DNA of 64,000 nt from positions 52,818,443 to 52,882,442 of the forward strand of contig CP136068.1 of NCBI GenBank assembly GCA_032622095.1, given 5' to 3'. This DNA is from Siphonodentalium dalli (Eukaryota > Mollusca > Scaphopoda > Gadilida > Siphonodentaliidae). A model generated the notes under the pieces. The model was not told where the DNA came from, made no database searches, and saw nothing but the letters and a program-made list of their open reading frames with translations. Shown in pieces: positions 1-11,110 of this stretch. Every line of letters starts with the position of its first letter. Position 1 is the first letter of the stretch. The position numbers and the translations under genes are program-made.

Positions 1-345
1 CCATTATCTTTCTCGTAAAAAGCTACTCTTAGTAGACCCCTTTGGCATCATCTAGATGGTTCGGCGACAAATTTTTTTTCTGCCCCTCCCCCTTTTCTGC
101 CCCTGACAACAACGGCGTCACTTTAGAAAATTCTAACCCCGACCATTATCTTTCTCGTAAAAAGCTACTCCTAGTAGACCCCTTTGGCATCATCTAGATG
201 GTTCGGCGACAAATTTTTTTTTCTGCCCCTCCCCCTTTTCTGCCCCTGACAACAACGGCGTCACTTTAGAAAATTCTAACCCCGACGATTATCTTTCTCG
301 TAAAAAACTACTCTTAGCAGACCCCTTTGGCATCATCTAGATGGT
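1..345. repeat. Tandem repeat, about 142-bp unit, 2.4 copies
   Basis: Three starts of the same unit (CATTATCTTTCTCGTAAAAA-like) are seen at 1, about 143 and about 286, with very few differences. Each contains a C-rich stretch (CTGCCCCTCCCCCTTTT). The array is cut by the left edge of the window, so its true length is unknown. It is followed by a short CAGA microsatellite at about 370-386. No coding potential was seen. Confidence 0.9.
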
Positions 346-410
346 CCCCTGTGAATTTCTATAGAACACAGACAGACAGACAGACATTCGCAAATATAGA
401 TATAGAAGAT

Positions 411-470
411 TTATCTGAACATTTCCTAAGGGAACTACTTGTCAATGAGTATTTGGTAAATAAAGGGTGA
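411..470 (+). repeat. Fragment of TTAA-MITE family B (3' end)
   Basis: It matches the 3' terminal 60 bases of family B (see 26273-26537), with the motifs ATCTGAACATTTCCTAAGGG and AATGAGTATTT, and ends in a degraded AAAGGGT. The rest of the element is absent. Confidence 0.7.
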
Positions 471-936
471 AAAGATCATTTTAAAAGTTTTAGCTCTGAT
501 TTCTCCAGATTTTAAATATTGCATTATTCATTTTCCATCAAAGTGGTTCAAGAGTGCTTTAGTTTGAAATAAATGTTTTAATTAATATTGAGATGAAAAA
601 TTGTGTGAATCATGGTTAATACAGGTGCTAATGTCCCACCCTCTCAATTTCATCCCTAATTATTTAACCAAATATGAGGGTGTCTCCCTGTGAAAGACCA
701 CTTTAAGAAGTCCCTTTCTTTACAATGGAATGGTTGTCTTGGATTCCCTTAGGTTGCCAGCTCGAGATGTAAACATAAGATATATTGCATTGTTTCTCAC
801 TGGAGGCAAACATTACTACACAGCACTCAACAAATTCATTCATTACAAATATTGACAGCCAAAGTTATGGAATTGCAAATCTTTTAAACGTTTGCAGTTG
901 TTAAAATGAGGGTTTAATTAAACCGCAGCCTTCAAG

Positions 937-1213
937 AATATCCCGATATGCCCTGTCATTAACTCGCGGCCATATTTCATCCACCAGGTCCGGTTCCATG
1001 GTTTTAGGTGGCTACAGGTCAAAGTTTGGATGTAGCATTTCCATGTATGGAAGTCATTAATATTTAAAAGCTCCATATATGGAAATGCTACTCCAGAACT
1101 TTGACCTGTAGCACTAAAACTACAGAATCGGGGCTGGACGAATCTATGAAACCACGGAACCGGACCTGCATGGTAGATCCAATATGGCCGCGAGTTAGTG
1201 ATCGGGCGTATTA
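937..1213. repeat. Foldback element with about 130-bp inverted arms
   Basis: The left arm (about 937-1065) and right arm (about 1075-1212) are imperfect inverted complements. Shared blocks include AACTCGCGGCCATAT / ATATGGCCGCGAGTT and CTACAGGTCAAAGTTTGG / its complement. The loop is only a few bases (TTAATATTTAA region). It is a MITE-like or foldback element; the superfamily is not assignable. Transcribed RNA could form a long hairpin. Confidence 0.8.
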
Positions 1214-1295
1214 TCCCTTTCTTTAAATATATGTAGAATAGAATGATTTATTGACTGACCACTCTATGCAGTTGACATTTTCATTTAAAATATCA

Positions 1296-1375
1296 CTGAC
1301 GAGTAGTTCCTTTAATAGGGAAATGTTCAGATAATAGGTTCAACAAATGGCTTTATGAACTTATTATATGAACAT
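1296..1375 (+). repeat. Fragment of TTAA-MITE family B
   Basis: The motifs GAGTAGTTCC, AAATGTTCAGATAATA and a GAACTTATTAT palindrome arm match the subterminal part of family B. Both ends are degraded, so this is an older, partial copy lying beside the copy at 1414-1893. Confidence 0.6.
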
Positions 1376-1413
1376 TAGACTCATTCAGTCTATCTCACAG
1401 GATGTTATTTATC

Positions 1414-1893
1414 ACTTTCTATACTAAATTATGAGTAGTTCCCTTAGGAAATATTAAGATAACAAGTTAAACAAAGGATAGGTTGTTTATTGAACTTATT
1501 ACCTAAACATTTCCCTCCAATGAATATGAATTCTTCTGCACTTGTATCATTATTTCTTCTGTCTGTCGTATGTCATATATCCTTGACCATTTCATGACGG
1601 GAGCTGCCAGTGCATTATCTTAGATATGCGAGTCTTCCTTAGGGAGCCTCGCATATATAAGAGAGCACACTGGCTTACAAGGTAAATATGTTAGGCCAAT
1701 GTATTCTCTTACCCTTATAGATGCAAGGCTTCCTATGGGAGACTCGCATATATAAGAGAATGCATTGTGCACAGGGTTTTCGCAAAATTTCAGGAAGCTC
1801 CACTAATGAAAGGGTTAACATCCCTCCAAATTAATAATAGGCCATTCCAATGTATATTTTACAACTGAGTGGGAGAATCCATTTAGTAAAAAA
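1414..1893 (-). mobile_element. TTAA-MITE family B, interrupted by a family A element
   Basis: The family B sequence begins at CTTTCTATACTAAATTATGAG (about 1415), runs to about 1582, and resumes at 1819 with ACATCCCTCCAAATTAATAA, ending near 1893. The two halves join into an ordinary B element when the intervening family A copy (1583-1818) is removed. Its outer ends are degraded. It is flanked by a 30-bp direct repeat at 1383-1412 and 1930-1959. Confidence 0.75.
1583..1818 (+). mobile_element. TTAA-MITE family A (double hairpin), nested in family B
   Basis: The ends are (TTGA)CCATTTCATGACGGG and AATGAAAGGGTTAA, the family A terminal repeats in inverted orientation. Inside are two copies of the palindromic module (TCTTATATATGCGAG-type arms), separated by the spacer CTTACAAGGTAAATATGTTAGG. 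It interrupts the family B copy, so it inserted later. The 5' TTAA is mutated to TTGA. It has no coding capacity and would depend on a transposase supplied elsewhere, presumably piggyBac-type given the TTAA target. Confidence 0.8.
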
Positions 1894-3000
1894 ACGGTTA
1901 TTATATTGGGTAATTCTGATCAGAGACCCATTTAGTCTATCTCACAGGATGTTATTTATTCTGTTGGGTAATTGGATACTCATAGACTGGGTGGGGTCCT
2001 CAAATAAATTACCAATGTTGCAAGTGCTATCAACTTTGGAATTATAACATAACTGATATCACCCCATGGTGCAAGTGTCTGCTGTGTCGAATTGCTTGAG
2101 AATATTATCAAATGACTCTTTGTGCAAATAAGAGGGCCTGCCAAGCAAAAAATTTATTTCCATAACCTACAATCTGCGGAATTCATATTTCTATGAGTTT
2201 TTCATGCATATTTAATACTGATTTGATAAAGCACATGGCTTGTTCTTTGTGGTAGTGGATGTGTATGTGAGGTCATTAATAAAGTATTGTGGTGACATTA
2301 TATTTAAAGTGACACAGTTAAAACATCTTGATGGTTTAAATGGGTGGCTTGGATTTGAGTTTCAATTATATCATTCATGTACACCACTGTGAACCTTATT
2401 ATTTTCAAAATGCATTTCACATGGTCAATTTTTGAGGTTGGTAAATAGGGTGTGGGAGCGGAGGGGGTTGAACTACCCCTCCACTTAAGGAGGCACAGAG
2501 GGGTGCAAAGCTCCATTTAAATTTTCATAAAATGTTAAGAAATACCTTAAATCTTAAATATATGCTAGAAGAGAATTGTTATATTACCCTAAAAGAAAAG
2601 TATGTCCATTCCTCATATGTACTTGGACCTTTAAAGTGTTTTATAATTCTGTGCGATTACCAGAATGTTGCCGTTTCGGTATTTATGCCAATATCTCTGA
2701 CTGAAAAGGTGCCTTTTCTGAAGTTGTGTCATGTCCTCCCCATTGCCACCGTTTCTGTATGATGGAAACAATTAATTTGATCATTTTAATAAATAGATAT
2801 CTACAATATCCTGATCCCGTCCACCTTCAGTTATACTGGATTTTGAACATTTTCTGTCAATGTTGACATCGACATCGATGTTAATATATTCATGGAATGT
2901 TCCCCTGAGAAAAACCCAAAATGTTTTACAAACAATTAATATTTATATACTCCATAGGTCCTCAAATGTTTTAGTTAAAAGATTTCTGTCTTGTTTCTAG

Positions 3001-3102
3001 GGCAAGTGATCCAGAGGTGTGTGATAATCCAACGAGACGAGAAAGGATATGGATTAACAGTGAGCGGGGATAATCCAGTATTTGTGCAGTCCGTCAAAAC
3101 AG
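3001..3102 (+). CDS. ARHGEF12: ARHGEF11/12-type RhoGEF, PDZ exon 1 (internal exon)
   Basis: It encodes the first half of a PDZ domain: QRCVIIQRDEKGYGLTVSG, then DNPVFVQSVKT. GYGL is the carboxylate-binding loop, equivalent to GLGF. The acceptor is TTGTTTCTAG and the donor CAG|GTTTGT. The exon starts with two bases of a split codon and ends with one base, which joins the next exon as Asp. The GLTVSGDNPVFVQSV stretch is, as I recall the family, closest to vertebrate LARG (ARHGEF12). The protein is a Rho-specific exchange factor acting downstream of G12/13 and plexin-B. The N-terminal exon(s) with the start codon are upstream of the window or not recognisable. Confidence 0.93.
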
Positions 3103-3335
3103 GTTTGTGTAGAGTCTACTGAACCGTCATATTAATCTTTCATCTCAACTTATTTGTGTTGAAATTTGCAACATGTATATTTATAAAATAGTAGGATCTG
3201 TCTGTTCGGATTTTTGTCCCAGATCCCTGGACCGGTCTCAATTAAATTTGGTGTGGTGACTCGGGGTATCCTGGCAGATGTTGTAACAGCATTAATTAGT
3301 TTATCATAATTTAGATTTTTTTAAATTTAATTAAA

Positions 3336-4131
3336 GGCACGGATGGCCTTCGTGGTAGGTTAAAATTTAGATATAACAGTTATCAAAATATGAATATTTC
3401 CTCAAGTATATATTAATTTTATAGTATAATGATAGTATGAATGTGATGTTGGTTTCTTTATGAGCAGAGTCACAAAGTTATCTGTGGGTTTCCAGAAATC
3501 ATCGGCTAGTGTCGCGAATCATCCGCATAAATGACAATCATGTATACGCTGTATAGGATTTATCCTTCACTTGTCAGATTTGTCATAAACTCAAAAGCAA
3601 TCGGCACATTGCAACAAAAAATGTATAATAAACATTCAGAAACAAGAAAGGAATGATACAATGAACGCTGTGCTATTGATATGAGATACTATTGTGTAAT
3701 CTCATTATTTAGATGCGCGTGCATTCGTAAATTCCTTATTTGGTGTGTGGCGTAAATACGAACTGGATTAGTAAAATTTAATCTCTGAAAAAACAATAAT
3801 AGAGTATGTAACATGTTTTCTGTCTGATCATTCCCCAATCATGAAGTAGTATAGTACATTAGCTGGATTGTTAACTGCCAACAGGTAGTATGCATCGATT
3901 AAAATAAGACTTGTTGTTATTTGAATGTCATAATTAATTTGATATTCGCCTTCCACAGCGGACGCTCTCTATACACAAGGGTAAATCTTCGTAGGACTTC
4001 GGCATTTGTTTGTATACATAGATTCTGTAACATTATTTGGATTTTGTTTACAAACAGAGCATATGCACCTGACAATAACATACTATTTACTCGATATTTG
4101 TCTATATTTTAATATTCTTTCTGTTTATGAA
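3336..4131 (-). mobile_element. Element H, truncated copy (opposite to 30943-31786)
   Basis: It starts GGCACGGATGGCCTTCGTGG, then GTAGGTTAAAATTTAGATA, which matches the reverse complement of the right end of the element at 30943-31786. Similarity continues in patches to ATTCTTTCTGTTTATG at about 4131, where this copy stops. The terminal 70-80 bases of the other side are missing. No open frame of transposase size is present. The superfamily is not assignable from the ends. Confidence 0.6.
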
Positions 4132-4649
4132 AAGATACAGAATCAGGGTTTCCGCTAGATCATTCCATGAATATCTACTCTGGCTAACGCCCGTAGAGAT
4201 CATATTCCACCAGTTCAAAACCTTGGAACTTTTTTTGACAGGTAACCTTATACAGTCGAAACAATAACACGGTGAATATATTTGTTTGTTAATACCTGTT
4301 GCTTAATAGTTTATTCATCACTCATCAGCAGGTGAAGTTCCCAGTCCAAGATTACATTATTTCAGGGACTTCGTTGGCAATTTTGCTTTGCACATCTTAC
4401 AATCATGGAATTTCTCCAGGGTAATTAATTCAATATTTTTTTCAATATCGGCTCACTAAAGTCACTACAAATCATGCAATTTCGAGCTGGGACCACCCCA
4501 TACTTTGAAGTAGATTATCGAGGAACAAATAAAAACAAAGAAATATATTTCCTGCTTTGTTTGTTCAGTGTTATAAAGTTCCCTGTCAGAAGGGGTCAGA
4601 ACATCAAAATGTTGCCAGGTTTTGTATTGGTGGAATATGATCTTTACGT

Positions 4650-4776
4650 ACACTAATGCTCTAAATAATCGACCCTTTAACCACAGCAGAATTATGGGTA
4701 ATTTTCAGGATTTAGTCAGAAAATTACCCATAATTCTGCTGTGGTTAAGGGGTTGATTATTTAGAACATTACTGTA
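4650..4776. mobile_element. TA-flanked palindromic MITE, family E (short copy)
   Basis: It has near-perfect inverted arms: CCACAGCAGAATTATGGGTAA at about 4681 and its complement at about 4723. The outer ends resemble CTAATGCTCTAAATAATCGA and TTAGAACATTACTGTA. It lacks the central GGCTTGTTGCCATTCATCGG arm seen in the full copy at 10326-10543. It is a mariner-like MITE by its CAGTAATG ends and TA flanks. Confidence 0.75.
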
Positions 4777-4835
4777 GAGATTAGAGTAGAGATTCATGGC
4801 ATGATCTAGGTTCCTGCAGGGCATGCAAAACTTGG

Positions 4836-4980
4836 AATAGCATTGAATTGGACATTTGACCATTCATGGTCTGAAAAATACTTAATATTGACATATGGGG
4901 GACATGAATAGCATTGAATTGGACATGCGACCATTCATGGTCTGAAAAATACTTAATATTAACATATGAGGGACATGAAT
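4836..4980. repeat. Tandem duplication, 71-bp unit, 2 copies
   Basis: AATAGCATTGAATTGGACAT starts at 4836 and again at 4907. Each copy continues through CCATTCATGGTCTGAAAAAT to a GACATATG(A/G)GGGACATG end. The copies differ at only a few positions, implying a recent duplication. It is noncoding. Confidence 0.85.
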
Positions 4981-5014
4981 AGCCTTTAATTATATCTCCA
5001 TCCCAAAAGATTGG

Positions 5015-5340
5015 GGGTATACTAGACTTCATGTGTCCGTCCGTCCGTCTGCTCATATATCTCAATCATGGGTTATCGGATATCGATGAAATTTGGTATG
5101 CAGGTTTGATATCAGGAGGGCTTTCAAATGTGGTTTCTTTGACATTCACATTTTCCATTCAAGAGTTATCCATCTTTTTTATCTGAAAATGTTCATTTGC
5201 TCATATAGCTCAACCATGGGTTATCGGATATCGATGGAATTTGGTATGCAAGTTTGGCATCAGGAGGGCTTTCAAAAGAGTGTTCATTGATGTTGTTCAC
5301 ATTTTCCGTTCAATAGTTATCCCTCTTTCATTATCTGAAA
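5015..5340. repeat. GGGGGTATA / GTCCGTCC-linked interspersed repeat
   Basis: It begins GGGGGTATACTAGACTTCA, then (CCGT)n, then two roughly 145-bp copies of a unit with ATGGGTTATCGGATATCGAT followed by AATTTGGTATGCA (about 5066 and 5216). Related text recurs at 8447-8545, 42306-42770, 45660-46290 and 56070-56330. This type of repeat is common in molluscan and other invertebrate genomes as far as I know. Its function is unknown. Confidence 0.7.
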
Positions 5341-6403
5341 ATGTTGGATTTCCTTCAATTGTTCATTGAATTGTCAAGTAATTTGTTCCTTCATCACATT
5401 TTTTTTCACAATTTGGTTTCCGTCCTGCCCATATTTAAATTTTCACCATCGGGGTATCCCTCTTGTTTTAATTATATTACGTTTGCAGAATGTTTAATTA
5501 TAGATCTTGGAAAAAAACCATACAAGATCATGAATTGGCAAGGAATAATGTCCTTTGGCCTTGAATTAAACAAAATTGTCACTGAATGGCCTTGAATATC
5601 CTTGACTTTCTGACCTGTTGTAATCATGAAAATGCATTTGAGTTCAATGGAGAGTTATGAGAAAAGGAAATGTGTTATCGGATGCCAGGTTAAGTGGAAA
5701 TGAAGCATGCACTGTTATCCAGAAAAGTGTCACACAAAGAATGCTTAATTCAAACATGCACTATGATGTAATCCAGCTGGAGATGTTGTAAATAGTTGAG
5801 ATGGTGACAGGTATCCTGTGTATACCGGGGCATACTGAAGTTAAACACACAAGAAGCTGTCCTTGTAGACATTCTTGTTATATTACATCATAGAATGCAT
5901 GAGATATTGAGTTTACTTATTACACTGTTGATTTATCTGTGTTAGACATTTAGTTTTTTGATAGTTCTGATAGATTTCTGTGTACTTTTATGAATCAAAT
6001 TAGTTTTGGCCATTAACAGAGATATAAACACTATAAACAAGAATAGAATGTATTTCTGTGGAATGTGGCTCATTTGTAAGTTAATTCAGTGTGACGAGTT
6101 TCTAATCAGTTTATGGCATACCTCAAGTGTTGAAACTCCCTGGAAGTCTTGATCTACAAATTTGGGTATTAAGCCAAATGAAAATACTAAAACCGTTAAT
6201 CTGCATACATGTATATCATGCGGAGGAGAATGCAGCATTAAATGTGGGACCTGACTCCCCGCCTCTCGAAGTGGAGGTTTGTGTATACATACATATAGTC
6301 CCTATGAACAGTTCACATTGTAGGGTATGTATGATAAGTTGTCATTTGATAGTCAGTCCACCTTGGGGGGGAAAAAGGGACAGTTCAAAATGCAAGTAAT
6401 TGG

Positions 6404-6713
6404 GGGGCGGCCCGGTGGCACAGATGGTAAGATGCATGGCACATGAAGCCAACATAAGCCATCCAGTGATTGAAAAGCTTGTGCGAAGCCTCATTGGTAG
6501 GGATTTGTGATGCACACACATGGAGGATAACATAATTCATGTACATTTATCTGTGCAAGTTTTGTCGGAGTGGGGGGGGGGGGGGGGCTCGATGGTTTCT
6601 ACTGGTATGTGCTGTAAAATGACTTCGTCTTGTTTTTCCTCCACATGTAAAACTGACATGATATGCCCTAGAGGCTGAAACTATAGGCTTCAAATAAACC
6701 AACCAAACTAACT
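6404..6713 (+). mobile_element. tRNA-derived SINE candidate
   Basis: The head GGCGGCCCGGTGGCACAGATG resembles a pol III A box (TGGCACAGATGG). The body has a G homopolymer at about 6572-6587. The 3' end carries CTAGAGGCTGAAACTATAGG, then TAAACCAACCAAAC, typical of SINE tails. A related head and tail occur at 37141-37270 and 37600-37695. No convincing B box was found, so the tRNA origin is tentative. Confidence 0.5.
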
Positions 6714-7818
6714 ATTAATGTACATTTATCTTGACGGGAGAATGCTGAACTCAATGTGGGACACTTTTATTTTGTGGCGATAGTTTTATACATTGTAGAT
6801 AACTAGATATAAATGTGCTTTTTCCATTGGTGTGCTTTTTCCATTTGTGTATAATGTTCTGACTAATGGTTATTTAGCCACGTAAGATCTTTGAAATGGA
6901 AAGCTTATATATTGTATTGATATACTGTGACCATCCACTTTATAATACATCATGCGAATATGATCAAGTATTGTAGTCTAGTTCAATTCCTAACCATTAA
7001 TAGAAAGGAATTTTTTCAGTGAGCTATATTACAGTTTTCACTTAATTTTTTTCTCACTAGAACTTGTAGTTTTGCACAGGATATAATTTTAAGCTAACTC
7101 AGATGTCTTATTTCTCTTGTACGTTGAACATGAACATTGTGATGTGATATCATACATCTTGGCGGTCTGCGACATGATTGACATTTTTCTGGTCTCTTAT
7201 GCTCTACTGTAATATACATGTAGGTCATCTTGCCAGCTGTTACCTTTGTGCTTTGTTCAATGATTGTAGTTATTGCTTCAATGTAGATTAGACAGTAACA
7301 CATGATCCAGCATATATCAGGATTCCAGCGGAATAAAATTTGTTTGATCTTGCTCACAATATTCTGTCGATTGCACATCTTGTTGTGGCGCTCTGATATC
7401 ATGAGATATGCATACATTGTGCACGTTGTTTGATAGCTCTCATCGTATACCACAGCTATGTTTTTGTTGCTGTGTAAAAAATCCATTCATTTGTCATACA
7501 TCAAGTACTTGGGAAGATTATTCAGTGAATAATGAATAAGATTAGTGGTTGTCGTATTACCAAACACCTGGAATATGTCTTAGTACTAAAGAAAAATGTA
7601 TCTTTTTGTGAAATTCAAACATAGACATCCTCGTTTGGTTAGAAAAAGGATTTAGGTTTAAATAGCATGCATGATAGAGTTATAATTAGGCAAGGTTTCT
7701 CCATTTCTCAGCCAAATTTGTTATTTGTTTCATTTGAGTTGGGTTGATCTATCTAAATACTTTACTGCTACATCTTTTCAATGTAACACAACACCAACGA
7801 TTAGACAAATCTGTGCAC

Positions 7819-8430
7819 ATTTATATTGGTAGACCACACTGGATAGACATCACATTAATACTGGTAGACCTCATATTTATGCTGGTAGACCACACTGGGT
7901 AGACCTCATATTTATGCTGGTAGACCACACTGGGTAGACCTCATATTTATGCTGGTAGACCTCACATTTATACTGGTAGACCTCACATTTATGCTGGTAG
8001 ACCACACTGGGTAGACCTCATATTTATGCTGGTAGACCTCACATTTATACTGGTAGACCTCACATTTATGCTGGTAGACCACACTGGGTAGACCTCATAT
8101 TTATGCTGGTAGACCTCACATTTATACTGGTAGACCTCACATTTATACTGGTAGACCACACATTTATACTGGTAGACGTACTCACATTTATGCTGGTAGA
8201 CCACACTGGGGAGACCTCATTTATACTGGTAGACCACACTGGGTAGACTTCACATTTAAACTGGTAGATATCACATTTATACTGGCAGATTTATACTGGT
8301 AGAACTCACATTTATACTGGTAGACCACACTGGGTAGACTTCACATTTAAACTGGTAGATATCACATTTATGCTGGTAGACCTCATATTTATGCTGGTAG
8401 ACCACACTGGGGAGACCTCATTTATACTGG
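7819..8430. repeat. Minisatellite, about 20-bp unit (ACTGGTAGACCTCACATTTAT)
   Basis: About 30 imperfect copies of a unit of the form TATACTGGTAGACCTCACAT alternate with a CACACTGGGTAGACC variant, giving a higher-order pattern of roughly 56-90 bp. Open frames read on the minus strand through this array (VYQYKCE-like repeats) are artefacts of the repetition. Confidence 0.92.
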
Positions 8431-8446
8431 TCTGTCCAAGCAGATA

Positions 8447-8545
8447 TCCACACCACTGTTTGATGAATCTCAATGAAATTTGGTATGGATGTTCACTACT
8501 ATGAGGGCACTCAGCGTAGGTCAATCTCTTGTTAAATTTGGTCAA
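8447..8545. repeat. Fragment of the GTCCG-linked interspersed repeat
   Basis: AATCTCAATGAAATTTGGTA, then TGGATGTTCACTACTATGAG, resembles the ATCGATGAAATTTGGTATGCA segment at 5090. It directly abuts the minisatellite, suggesting that the minisatellite arose within or beside a copy of this repeat. Confidence 0.5.
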
Positions 8546-9904
8546 ATTTAAGGGTCAGACGCATGTTTGGCCAAAATTTCCTGGTATTTCAAAATGTATT
8601 TTCTCTAAATTTATCAGGAATATCTTTGTGAAATTTTGTACAAGAGATTATTGTGGTACCATACATAAGAACCATTGGACATTTGGTTATTATAATCTCA
8701 TTTAGTTTACTTTTATGGCATGAAAAATCTTTAAAATATCACTGTGTTCAGGTACCGAGAACTACTGTAAAACAGATTGTTTTCGAAAGTGCATTTCATA
8801 TATACATGATATCATATCTGAAGATCATGAGAGGAGACTTAATTTTTCTTGATTCATGAAATTTAATGATTATTTTCATTCAGAAAGACAACTACCATAA
8901 ATAATTTTTTATTATTGAGAATTTTCATGCCATGCTTGTTGGTCATTGAAAAATTGGGCTCAGTTGAGTTCTGGGTCATGGGTTCATAACCAAGTTAAAT
9001 CTGACCACCATATCTCTTAACACTGTGGCCTAATTTCTGTTGATTGCTCCCTGCTTGTGTGGACAGCACCCCATTTGAACATTTGTTTTCATTGGGCTGG
9101 CATATTTGTGACTGCTTTATTCTTCATTATAATACATGGGGTATGATGCTATAATATGCAATTAAAAAGCTAACTCAACATTATGATACAAATGAAGCCT
9201 CCTCCCATGGAGTCAAGACAATAAGCTATTTGATGGTTGACATGTTGTTTGAAATTATAAATTTTTATGGCAGTTCTCGGTACCTAAAGGGACAGAAACG
9301 AAACAAATATTTTCAACCTCTCAAATGTATTAAAATCCATTATTGTTATTGTCTCTTTATAATTGCTCTGATTCTATATATAATGAAAATTATCATATGT
9401 AAAATTCTAAGATTTTTCACCAGATAGATCCAGAGAAATTCTTTGTTGAAAATCACTTGCCATTTCTGGCTGGATTTACTGTGATTTATGCAAAACGTGC
9501 GTCTTTATTTGCCCAGCACGACCCTGACTGCAGATCTGGACAAGAGTTTATCATAATATATTTACATACTAAGTGTTGTCATCACTAAATCCAGCATTCT
9601 GATTGGTCGGCGCCCACGTGGCTAGTTGCAGTTATTTCTCGGTGAATGCGCAACGCATCATAACACCAAGCTCATAACACCATCGATACGTCATTGGGTT
9701 TGGAAAGACGAACGCGTAATGTTTTGGGCGCATTTGGACTCGCGCAGGATTGACTTAATACATCATCGGGTTTCAATATGAAGAGAAATTGTTCCTATTA
9801 ACTTTTGCCAAGGGTGCTATTGGGTATTTTGGGCTGTTTTTGTCACGATACACTTTTCGATTTAAATACATTTACAAAAGTGGCTTTTTCGCCAAATGTA
9901 TATA

Positions 9905-10071
9905 AATATAAGGATTGACTGTCATGTGGACTATTTTTATTGAGATGTAACCGTGAGGTAAGTGGTCATAACTTGTATGTAAAACCCTTCGGGTTTTACA
10001 CAAGTTATGTCCACTTACCTCACAGTTACATCTCCATAAAAACAGTCCACATGACAGTTAATCCTTATTTA
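9905..10071. repeat. Long near-perfect hairpin with TTCG loop
   Basis: The arms of about 80 bases (about 9905-9986 and 9991-10071) are nearly exact complements, including ACTGTCATGTGGACT / AGTCCACATGACAGT and GAGGTAAGTGGTCATAACTT / its complement. The apex is AAACCC-TTCG-GGTTT. It is probably a foldback MITE. It ends about 155 bases before the exon 2 acceptor, so it would be present in the pre-mRNA. Confidence 0.88.
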
Positions 10072-10136
10072 GTCTTTATCTTATACATGCAACATGTGAT
10101 GAATGATTGCATTTGGAGTTTTAGTTGTTTACTGTC

Positions 10137-10220
10137 TGACATGCTTGTAATTTAACACGCTTGTAATAAGACATGCTTGTAACATGACATGCTTGTAATA
10201 GGTAATATGACATGTTTGTT
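10137..10220. repeat. Short tandem repeat (ACATGCTTGTAATA)
   Basis: Five degenerate copies of a 14-18 base unit (ACATGCTTGTAAT...) run directly into the polypyrimidine tract of the exon 2 acceptor. It is noncoding. Length changes here would alter the spacing upstream of the splice site. Confidence 0.75.
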
Positions 10221-10227
10221 GTTACAG

Positions 10228-10277
10228 ATGGGGCTGCATCAAGAGCAGGCGTGCAACAAGGTGACAAGATTATCAAG
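10228..10277 (+). CDS. ARHGEF12: ARHGEF11/12-type RhoGEF, PDZ exon 2
   Basis: This 50-nt exon has acceptor GTTGTTACAG and donor AAG|GTCAGT. With the last base of exon 1 it encodes DGAASRAGVQQGDKIIK, the alpha-A helix and the conserved GD-(K/R)-I-I-K strand of a PDZ domain. The phase is 1 in and 0 out, and the frame joins both neighbours without a break. It is too short to be noticed alone and is identified from its PDZ context. The exon is preceded closely by a long hairpin (9905-10071) and followed 48 bases later by a family E palindrome. Confidence 0.93.
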
Positions 10278-10325
10278 GTCAGTACCAAATCAAGGTCACA
10301 TCATAAACTGATTGACAGGCAACTA

Positions 10326-10543
10326 CAGTAATGCCCTAAGTAATTGACTCCTTAACCACAGCAGAATTATGGGTAACTTTTCAGGATTTAGTCGGAAATA
10401 TGGCTTGTTGCCATTCATCGGAAAGCTCTCCCCTCTCCCGAGAGCTTTCCGATGAATGGCAACAAGCCATATTTCCAACTAAATCCTGAAAAGTTACCCA
10501 TAATTCTGCTGTGGTTAAGGAGTCGATTATTTGGGCATTACTG
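10326..10543. mobile_element. TA-flanked palindromic MITE, family E (full copy)
   Basis: The ends are CAGTAATGCCCTAAGTAATT and its near complement ending GGGCATTACTG, with TA on both sides (10324-10325 and 10544-10545). The TA target and CAGT-type ends fit a Tc1/mariner non-autonomous element. Almost the whole element is one palindrome with 100-base arms. Its centre is CTCTCCCCTCTCCCGAGAG. No coding sequence is present. Other copies: 4650, 29450, 36002 and 44839. Confidence 0.88.
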
Positions 10544-10920
10544 TATATAAAGTGTGAATACAAGTGTACACTCGAAGTGAACTGCAAACATCAAAGTAAT
10601 CTTAAATGTTCTCAGTGAATCATAATGTAGATCGGCACATGTCCATCGTCTCCGGTGACAGTGGCAGATGTCCGATTACTGCATGCACTTCAGATCTCTG
10701 CATCTATCCATAGGCTATCTGTTGTCTAAGGTTGTTGAGTGTATTTAATCTTTAAATTTCGGTCTTTTAAAGAAATTGTCATGTTAGATAGGCTGTTGTT
10801 GCAATAAGGAGGATTACATAATTTCATAGGCCTAAGGTGAGTGAAGTGTAATAGAATAAGTGCCTTGCAACATTCTGTTTTGACTACGAGATTTATATAA
10901 TCATTTTAATAATGAGGTAT

Positions 10921-11110
10921 CCACCCCTGGTCAAGTGGTCCTGCTAATGTGCTATGATGCATTAGGGCAAACTGATGCTGTTAACAAAAAGTACTGTTAT
11001 ATTTTTTTAATTTGTCTTTTTCGCAGTGTTTCGATAATCTGCCGGCTTCATAGAAATTCAACAGGACCACCAGCATCATAGCATATTAGCAGGACCACTT
11101 GACCAGGTGG
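10921..11110. repeat. Foldback element (CCACCCCTGGTCAAGTGG ends)
   Basis: The left arm 10921-10960 and right arm 11073-11110 are inverted complements (CTGGTCAAGTGGTCCTGCTA / its complement, then GCTATGATGC / GCATCATAGC). A unique centre of about 110 bases separates them. The superfamily is not assignable and no clear target duplication was seen. Confidence 0.8.

Larger units (their letters stand above)
3103..10227 (+). other. Intron 1 of the RhoGEF gene (about 7.1 kb)
   Basis: It is bounded by GTTTGT and GTTACAG. It holds element H, a short E palindrome, two tandem repeats, a SINE-like element, the 7.8-8.4 kb minisatellite and a foldback just before the acceptor. I see no supported gene in 5345-6400, 6720-7810 or 8550-9900. 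A minus-strand open frame at 7094-7486 has no recognisable domain. Around 9590-9760 there is a GC-richer stretch with a GATTGGTC (CCAAT-type) motif that looks like the end of an unclassified repeat. Confidence 0.85.

Noticed and set aside
7094-7486. 130-codon minus-strand open frame
   Set aside because: It is the longest non-repeat open frame, but has no recognisable domain, no splice or promoter context and a composition like noncoding AT-rich sequence. Chance is likely in a window of this size.
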